This document shows positions 59,214-64,000 of a stretch of 64,000 nucleotides of DNA, one piece after another. The stretch is taken from assembly GCA_003056425.1 (NCBI GenBank), contig PYVY01000015.1, positions 62,001 to 126,000 on the forward strand, written 5' to 3'. This DNA is from Alteromonas indica. GTDB lineage: Bacteria; Pseudomonadota; Gammaproteobacteria; Enterobacterales; Alteromonadaceae. Under the pieces are notes generated by a model, which did no database searches, had not been told where the DNA came from, and saw only the letters and a list, made by a program, of their open reading frames with translations. Numbering within the stretch: the first letter of the stretch is position 1; every line of letters starts with the position of its first letter. The translations under genes were made by a program, and so were the position numbers.

Positions 59214-60131
59214 TTATGTTCGCTTCATTTCAAACACCGGGTGCAGGACATGACTTAATGCTTCTATATAATCTGGTGAGTCCTGTCTGGCAATGAGTTT
59301 AAATAATTCGGCGCCAACGTGAGTAAATTTGTAATACACCAGTGCCACGCCCGGCTTTCTTGCCTGTAGGGTGATACCTTGCTGCCCATAGCGCCAGGTA
59401 ATAGGTTTATCCGGTGCAATTTCAGCGCTTTCAATTTCGCTGGCAAATATCAGTTTCAAATCAATCAGCGTCAACAGGTCAGGATATGATAACCCGTAAT
59501 GGGCGAGATTCAGTTGTGCTCCAGCGGGGTTTTTGAGCCATTGGAAAAAGCTTCTACGCTGATGGTAACCCACCACCAGGCGCGGTACTGTATCCTGGCT
59601 ACGCATTGCCATTCCCGCCGCGCGCCCAAACAGTAAAGCATCGCGTTGAGTCAAATAAGTAATGGTTTGCAAGCTACGCAAAGAAAAGCTTCCCGGGCTG
59701 GCTACTTCAACAGCCAGAATTTTCCCCCATAGTTCCTGCATCGCAGTAGAATAGACGTTTTCCGCCAAACTAACGAAGGCGAAGAACCAGTCTGGGTCAA
59801 TCTCATCGTCTGTGGTATGACGCACATTTACGGCCATCGCAATGTCCATCACTGCTTGTAAATTATCCAGTTTACTGAGCTGATTAACTTCATCTCGGCG
59901 GGTAAGCGCTTGACGGCGTTGTTTATAATCAGTTGAGGTACTGCGGCCATCTACCCCGGCTCGGGCGAACAAGCGGCTTATCGTATCCGCCCGCAGCGCA
60001 CTGGCATTTGCAGTGGTCGAACGTGTTTCGTTGGGCGTGACGGGACTATCGCTTGGTTTTGGCCTATTATTAATGGGCGAAACAGGCCCCGCAGACGTAT
60101 GTGAGGGTATCTTCATAAAATTAGAGGTCAC
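59214..60131 (-). CDS. TIGR03899 family protein
   Basis: Protein of 305 residues; the Pro/Ser/Thr-rich N-terminus is likely disordered, and the body has DWFFAFVSLAENVYSTAMQE, WGKILAVEVASPGSFSLRSL and LTQRDALLFGRAAGMA, as in the TIGR03899 family. Soluble, function unknown. The start is uncertain: GTG at 60131 or ATG at 60116; neither has a strong Shine-Dalgarno. Confidence 0.75.
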   Translation of the reverse strand: MTSNFMKIPSHTSAGPVSPINNRPKPSDSPVTPNETRSTTANASALRADTISRLFARAGVDGRSTSTDYKQRRQALTRRDEVNQLSKLDNLQAVMDIAMAVNVRHTTDDEIDPDWFFAFVSLAENVYSTAMQELWGKILAVEVASPGSFSLRSLQTITYLTQRDALLFGRAAGMAMRSQDTVPRLVVGYHQRRSFFQWLKNPAGAQLNLAHYGLSYPDLLTLIDLKLIFASEIESAEIAPDKPITWRYGQQGITLQARKPGVALVYYKFTHVGAELFKLIARQDSPDYIEALSHVLHPVFEMKRT

Positions 60132-60257
60132 TGCTAATGACAGTGGCTGTACCGGTACAGTATTTATGCCGATACTATTGCATCAGTGATGAGGCTTTGC
60201 AATTTACGGTGTAAGGAGTACGATTAAAAAATTGCGGTAGTAAGGATTTCTCCGACA

Positions 60258-62498
60258 ATGACGCACTCTGATTATGACAATGACGAACTGATTTTTTTGG
60301 ATGAAGATCCGCTGTCGGTTGCCGTTAGTGAAAACGGAAAATTCTGGAATCTGCTTATCGTAGATGACGATGAGGAGATTCATACAGTTACCCGGCTTGC
60401 GCTGGCTGACCTGGTCGTTAATAACCGCAAACTTAACTTCCTTCATGCCTACTCCGCTCATCAGGCAAGAGAGATTCTGCAAGAATACGGCAACCAGATT
60501 GCCATGCTGTTACTTGATGTCGTTATGGAAACTGACGATGCCGGCTTGGAACTGGTACGGTATCTGCGGCAGGATTTAAAGCTGGATGAACCCCGCATAG
60601 TGCTACGCACTGGGCAACCAGGTTATGCTCCTGAAGAAACCATTATTACCGATTACGATATTAATGATTACAAAACGAAAACTGAACTAACCCGCAGTAA
60701 GCTGCTCATTACCGTGGTGGCTTCAATTCGTTCCTATCAACAAATTCTTACCATTAATCAAAGCCGGGTGGGACTTCAAAAAATCATTGATGCTTCTTCT
60801 AATTTACTTGAAGAACATTCAATAAAAGCTTTTTGCGACGGCGTAGTAACCCAACTGAGCTCGCTGATTGGACTGGAAGCTGAAGGCTTGGTTTGCGCTA
60901 AGGCCGGCACGGTAATCGATAAAGATGATGACGCTGTGTATATTCTCGGGGCAGCGGGCGATTTTGCCCATCTTATCAACCAGCCTGTGGCCCACCTCAA
61001 TAACACGCTTATTACAGAAAGTATCAGTCGCTGCCTTAAACTCAAAAAACATATATTTGAAGCCGGTTTTTCAGTGCTTTATCTTAATCGGGCAGGTTTC
61101 GAGGCGGCAGTATATGTGAATATCGAACATGAACTCAGCGACACCCATCAACAACTACTTGAAGTGTTTTTATCAAGTATTTCAGTAGGGTATGAAAATG
61201 TTCACTTGTTTCACGAGCTACGTAACGCGGCGTTTCGCGATTGGCTGACGCGTCTGCCTAATCGTAATGAATTTATAAATTCGCTGGAGCGTGACTTAAG
61301 CCGCAATAATGAATTGAGCACGGTTGCGCTTATCGACATTAATCACTTTTCTGATATTAACGATGGGTTGGGACAGGATGCCGGGAATGCCCTACTTATT
61401 GCGGTGGCCAACCGAATTAAATCGATTTTTCCGGAGCATATTATCAAAGCCCGCATAGGCGGTGATGTGTTTGGGCTTATCGGGCCGCAGTCGCAGGTTA
61501 CGCCAGAAGCCATCAACGGTATATTCCAATCATCGTTTCAGGCACTTGAACATACTATACCGCTAAATGTGACCATGGGGTTATGTCTGGTCAACGATAA
61601 CTGCCAACAAGGGTTGGAGATTCTTAAGCGTACGAATATTGCCCTTAACCGGGCAAAGCGCAACCACACTGATAACTTCGAATATTACGCGCCCGAGATC
61701 GAGGAGCGGACCACCTGGCAGCTGGGTATGATTCGCCAGTTACGCAATGACTTCGCCGATCGTAAATTACAGTTATGGTTTCAGCCACAGGTTGATTTAG
61801 TTACCGAAAAAGTGGTTGGGGTGGAAGGCCTGCTACGCTGGCCGGATGGCAAAGGCGGCTATATTTCGCCCGCTGTATTTATTCCCTTGGCAGAATACTC
61901 CGGGCTCATTGTGGATATTGGCCAATGGGTTCTAGAGGAGTCTTGTCGCCGCATCCAAAGCTTACAGCAATCGGGCTACGTGGATGTCAGGGTGGCAGTA
62001 AACATCTCGATTCCACAATTTCGCGATCGCTGCTTTGTGCAGAAAGTAACTGATGCGCTCAAGCGTTTTTCCTGTCCGCCCGGAAGGCTTGAACTGGAAA
62101 TTACAGAAAGCGTTGTGATGGATGAACCGCAAATTGTTATAGACGCCCTTAATACGCTCAAAACCTACGGGGTGGCTATTGCTATAGATGACTTTGGCAC
62201 AGGCTTTTCGTCAATGAGTTATCTGCAACGTTTGCCATTGGATAGACTCAAAGTGGATCGGTCTTTTGTCGGTGATATTACGCCAGGGAAAAGCGCAGTC
62301 ATCGCCGAAACAATTGTAACGCTGGGTAATAAGCTTGGTTTATGTACAATAGCGGAAGGTGTGGAAACCCGCGAGCAGGCCCAGTATATGACTAAGCTGG
62401 GCTGTGATGAAGCTCAAGGTTATCTGTATGCTCGCCCTATGCCGTTTGACGATCTTATGACTTATCTGACTGAACATCATCAACCCGCTTCTAGATAG
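60258..62498 (+). CDS. response regulator with DUF3369, degenerate GGDEF and EAL domains
   Basis: Protein of 746 residues: REC domain (about 30-160, LLIVDDDEEIHTVTRLAL, phosphoacceptor Asp in LLLDVVMETD), DUF3369 (about 170-310), GGDEF-like (about 330-480) and EAL (about 500-740). The GGDEF motif reads ARIGGDVFGL, with Val for the catalytic Glu, so cyclase activity is doubtful. The EAL domain is intact by eye: VEGLLRW, NISIPQFRD, LEITESVVMDE, AIDDFGTGFSSMSYL, LKVDRSFV and AEGVETREQA. It therefore probably hydrolyses c-di-GMP, with the GGDEF perhaps binding GTP. Its partner kinase is not in the window. AAGGA stands before the ATG. Confidence 0.9.
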   Translation: MTHSDYDNDELIFLDEDPLSVAVSENGKFWNLLIVDDDEEIHTVTRLALADLVVNNRKLNFLHAYSAHQAREILQEYGNQIAMLLLDVVMETDDAGLELVRYLRQDLKLDEPRIVLRTGQPGYAPEETIITDYDINDYKTKTELTRSKLLITVVASIRSYQQILTINQSRVGLQKIIDASSNLLEEHSIKAFCDGVVTQLSSLIGLEAEGLVCAKAGTVIDKDDDAVYILGAAGDFAHLINQPVAHLNNTLITESISRCLKLKKHIFEAGFSVLYLNRAGFEAAVYVNIEHELSDTHQQLLEVFLSSISVGYENVHLFHELRNAAFRDWLTRLPNRNEFINSLERDLSRNNELSTVALIDINHFSDINDGLGQDAGNALLIAVANRIKSIFPEHIIKARIGGDVFGLIGPQSQVTPEAINGIFQSSFQALEHTIPLNVTMGLCLVNDNCQQGLEILKRTNIALNRAKRNHTDNFEYYAPEIEERTTWQLGMIRQLRNDFADRKLQLWFQPQVDLVTEKVVGVEGLLRWPDGKGGYISPAVFIPLAEYSGLIVDIGQWVLEESCRRIQSLQQSGYVDVRVAVNISIPQFRDRCFVQKVTDALKRFSCPPGRLELEITESVVMDEPQIVIDALNTLKTYGVAIAIDDFGTGFSSMSYLQRLPLDRLKVDRSFVGDITPGKSAVIAETIVTLGNKLGLCTIAEGVETREQAQYMTKLGCDEAQGYLYARPMPFDDLMTYLTEHHQPASR

Positions 62499-62524
62499 TG
62501 GGTACAACCCACATACAAAGTGGA

Positions 62525-63112
62525 TTAACGTGATAGTAATGCAGCCACGCGGTGCTGCAATAAGGGCACTACATCCTGTTCGAACCACGCATTTTTCGTT
62601 AGCCACCGGTTGTTACGTCCCGACGGGTGGGGGAGTACCATAAATTTACCCGGGGCGTGAGCTTCCTGTCGCACACCCTCGGTTAAGGTTTTATGGTGTT
62701 TAGTATAATACTGCTGAGCATATCTTCCTACCAGCAACACCAGTTCTGGGTCGATATTGGCTAGTAACAAATGATGCCAGGTGGGCGCGCATTCTTTACG
62801 AGGGGGGGCGTCCGCCCCGTTTTTATACCCGGGGAAGCAAAATCCCATTGGAATCAGTGAAATGAGTTGGTTGTTATAAAAGGTATTTCTGTCTATACCC
62901 ATCCAGTTGCGTAATCTATCGCCACTTCTGTCATTCCACGGCGTCGCAGTATCGTGGGCTACAATACCCGGTGCTTGTCCTATTACGATAATTTTGCTTT
63001 GTGCAGAGGCTGATAGTACGGGTCTTGGAGGCTGAGGAAGGTCGCGCTGACATAATGTACATTGGCGAACCCGGGTCATTAGCTGTTCAAACGTTTCGGT
63101 ATTTTTTGCCAT
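62525..63112 (-). CDS. uracil-DNA glycosylase family protein
   Basis: About 195 residues. Motifs are IIVIGQAPGIVAHDTATPWN, GFCFPGYKNGADAPP and the C-terminal VLPHPSGRNN. The family-4/5-like cysteines are present in part (CTLCQRDL), but not all ligands of the 4Fe-4S enzymes are recognised. It may remove uracil from DNA, or be the uncharacterised UDG-like group. The start is taken at ATG 63112; an in-frame start at 63130 is possible and neither has a strong Shine-Dalgarno. It lies 26 bp from the end of the c-di-GMP gene (convergent). Confidence 0.82.
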   Translation of the reverse strand: MAKNTETFEQLMTRVRQCTLCQRDLPQPPRPVLSASAQSKIIVIGQAPGIVAHDTATPWNDRSGDRLRNWMGIDRNTFYNNQLISLIPMGFCFPGYKNGADAPPRKECAPTWHHLLLANIDPELVLLVGRYAQQYYTKHHKTLTEGVRQEAHAPGKFMVLPHPSGRNNRWLTKNAWFEQDVVPLLQHRVAALLSR

Positions 63113-63175
63113 TAATTTACAACCTGTCATAAAGCTGTCACATAGGCATGATCTAAATTTGCAAAATTCCCGTTT

Positions 63176-63211
63176 GTACAGTATGCTGATTCATACAGTA
63201 ACCTACTGTAC
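63176..63211 (+). promoter_or_regulatory. repeated TACAGTA/TACTGTA elements before a secreted gene
   Basis: GTACAGTA at 63176, TACAGTA at 63194 and the inverted TACTGTAC at 63204 lie in the promoter region, 16-51 bp before the ATG. They could be an operator. They do not fit the LexA consensus (CTGT-N8-ACAG). Confidence 0.4.
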
Positions 63212-63226
63212 CACAGGAGTAAAACC

Positions 63227-63538
63227 ATGCGTAAATTAATAATTGGCCTAGCGCTACTGACAACAACAAGTATTGCGCATGCGGAATCCGGTAATAATCA
63301 ACTGTTTAGTTGCATGGATTCTGAGACCTTTGAAGTAAATAGCCAGTGTATGTCTGATCAGATCACCGGTAATATGCGCTTCCAGGAAGCTCAGCAGCAA
63401 GTATTCGATCACGCGAATGAAGCGCGGGGCGAATATGCTATTGCAACGATGACATTTGATCCACGTAAAATGCAGATAGACATCGTGGCTCACCGCGATG
63501 CGTTACAGGCAACGAACAAGCTTACCGCGAAAAACTAA
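63227..63538 (+). CDS. small secreted protein, unknown
   Basis: Protein of 103 residues with a signal peptide (GLALLTTTSIAHAES). The mature chain is acidic and holds two Cys (FSCMD and SQCMS) that could form a disulfide. I do not recognise a family. AGGAG stands 7 nt before the ATG. It ends just before a bidirectional terminator. Confidence 0.65.
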   Translation: MRKLIIGLALLTTTSIAHAESGNNQLFSCMDSETFEVNSQCMSDQITGNMRFQEAQQQVFDHANEARGEYAIATMTFDPRKMQIDIVAHRDALQATNKLTAKN

Positions 63539-63555
63539 TTTTTCCGCATCAATAC

Positions 63556-63587
63556 AAAAAAAACCGGCCTTCAGGCCGGTTTTTTTG
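63556..63587. terminator. bidirectional rho-independent terminator
   Basis: The core stem CCGGCC (63564-63569) and GGCCGG (63574-63579) with a TTCA loop is flanked by eight A on the left and seven T on the right (63580-63586). It serves both the small secreted gene and sthA. Confidence 0.92.
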
Positions 63588-63590
63588 TGT

Positions 63591-64000
63591 TTAGAATATG
63601 CGGTTGAGGCCGTTGAGCGCCGCTACGCGATAGGCTTCTGCCATGGTGGGATAGTTGAAGGTGGTATTTACAAAGTAATCCAGCGAATTTGCTTCGCCTT
63701 TCTGCTGCATAATGGCTTGGCCAATATGCACAATTTCAGAGGCCCGTTCTCCGAAGCAATGAATACCCAGAATTTCTTTGGTTTCCCGATGAAAGAGAAT
63801 TTTAAGGCTGCCTACCTGGGTCGACGCAATCTGCGCCCGGGCAAGATGTTTGAACTGCGCCCGGCCCACTTCATAAGGAACTTTCATATCGGTGAGTTCC
63901 TGCTCGGTCTTACCCACCGAGCTGATTTCAGGAATCGTATAAATTCCCGTAGGAATATCCTCTACCAACCCTGCATTCGCTTTACCTTCTAACATTGCTT
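63591..64000 (-). CDS. sthA: soluble NAD(P) transhydrogenase, 5'-truncated by window edge
   Basis: The C-terminal part (about 136 residues) of a flavin disulfide-reductase-type enzyme. Landmarks are [37 protein letters not shown] and [20 protein letters not shown]. The frame continues past base 64000, and the ATG at 63995 is internal. SthA moves hydride between NADPH and NAD in the cytoplasm. Confidence 0.93.
   Translation of the reverse strand, partial: AMLEGKANAGLVEDIPTGIYTIPEISSVGKTEQELTDMKVPYEVGRAQFKHLARAQIASTQVGSLKILFHRETKEILGIHCFGERASEIVHIGQAIMQQKGEANSLDYFVNTTFNYPTMAEAYRVAALNGLNRIF

Noticed and set aside
63176..63211. LexA (SOS) box before the small secreted gene
   Set aside because: The elements do not have the CTGT-N8-ACAG layout.

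Overview
The window looks like chromosomal DNA of a marine gammaproteobacterium, most likely a member of the Alteromonadaceae. The grounds are gene content only: YihG-type acyltransferases, a YbdG-like channel, DUF2884, DUF2333, TIGR03899 and TIGR04219 family proteins, CLCA_X, FldB, a DPP-IV-like peptidase and a REC-DUF3369 c-di-GMP protein. There is no rRNA, no tRNA that I can recognise, no CRISPR array, no transposase and no phage gene. Both edges cut a gene: dinB on the left (N-terminus missing) and sthA on the right (N-terminus missing).

Layout. 1-11 kb: DNA polymerase IV, a DUF1653 protein, two metallo-beta-lactamase-fold proteins, a secreted amidohydrolase overlapping a PLP-dependent dehydratase, a PH-domain protein, a DPP-IV-like peptidase, a TIP30-like reductase, TrmN6 and a YgjV-like protein. 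11.1-20.5 kb: a compact cellulose operon (small membrane protein, bcsA, bcsB, bcsZ, short bcsC), tightly packed, converging on a secreted choice-of-anchor A protein with a PEP-CTERM-like tail. 20.6-31.5 kb: orphan exbD; PhoD-like phosphatase, fldB and CLCA_X as a minus-strand operon; lipoprotein, msrA, DCC thiol protein with an SDR, an NSS transporter, a YeeZ-like protein and DUF2884. 31.5-36.7 kb: a three-gene envelope operon (two YihG-like acyltransferases and a YbdG-like channel) and the glutathione-dependent formaldehyde pair frmA-fghA. 37-39.5 kb: a membrane protein and a TonB-dependent receptor.

39.5-49.7 kb is looser and looks accessory. Long non-coding stretches separate a Na+/H+ antiporter, a Rho-N-like small protein, a CBS-domain protein, a broken small gene, a coupled acetate-kinase-like gene and phosphoketolase, a CYP152-like P450 and a 19-cysteine copper-storage-like protein. 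The genes suggest a metabolic and stress module (phosphoketolase bypass, peroxide-driven P450, metal and pH handling). This reading is inference.

49.7-64 kb returns to core genes: dusA, pspC and partner, DUF2333, a TIGR04219 barrel, the sulfate-assimilation operon cysJ-cysI-cysH, TIGR03899, a response regulator with a degenerate GGDEF and an intact-looking EAL domain, a uracil-DNA glycosylase-family protein, a small secreted protein and sthA.

The strongest non-gene signal is a perfect 13-bp inverted repeat whose right arm ends at the base before the cysJ ATG and covers most of its likely ribosome binding site. Other points worth checking are the lean bcs operon with an extra coupled membrane protein, a predicted lipoprotein cellulase and a PEP-CTERM neighbour; a 13-bp tandem repeat before the antiporter; a four-tract G run before the CBS gene; and a small gene broken by an in-frame TAG.
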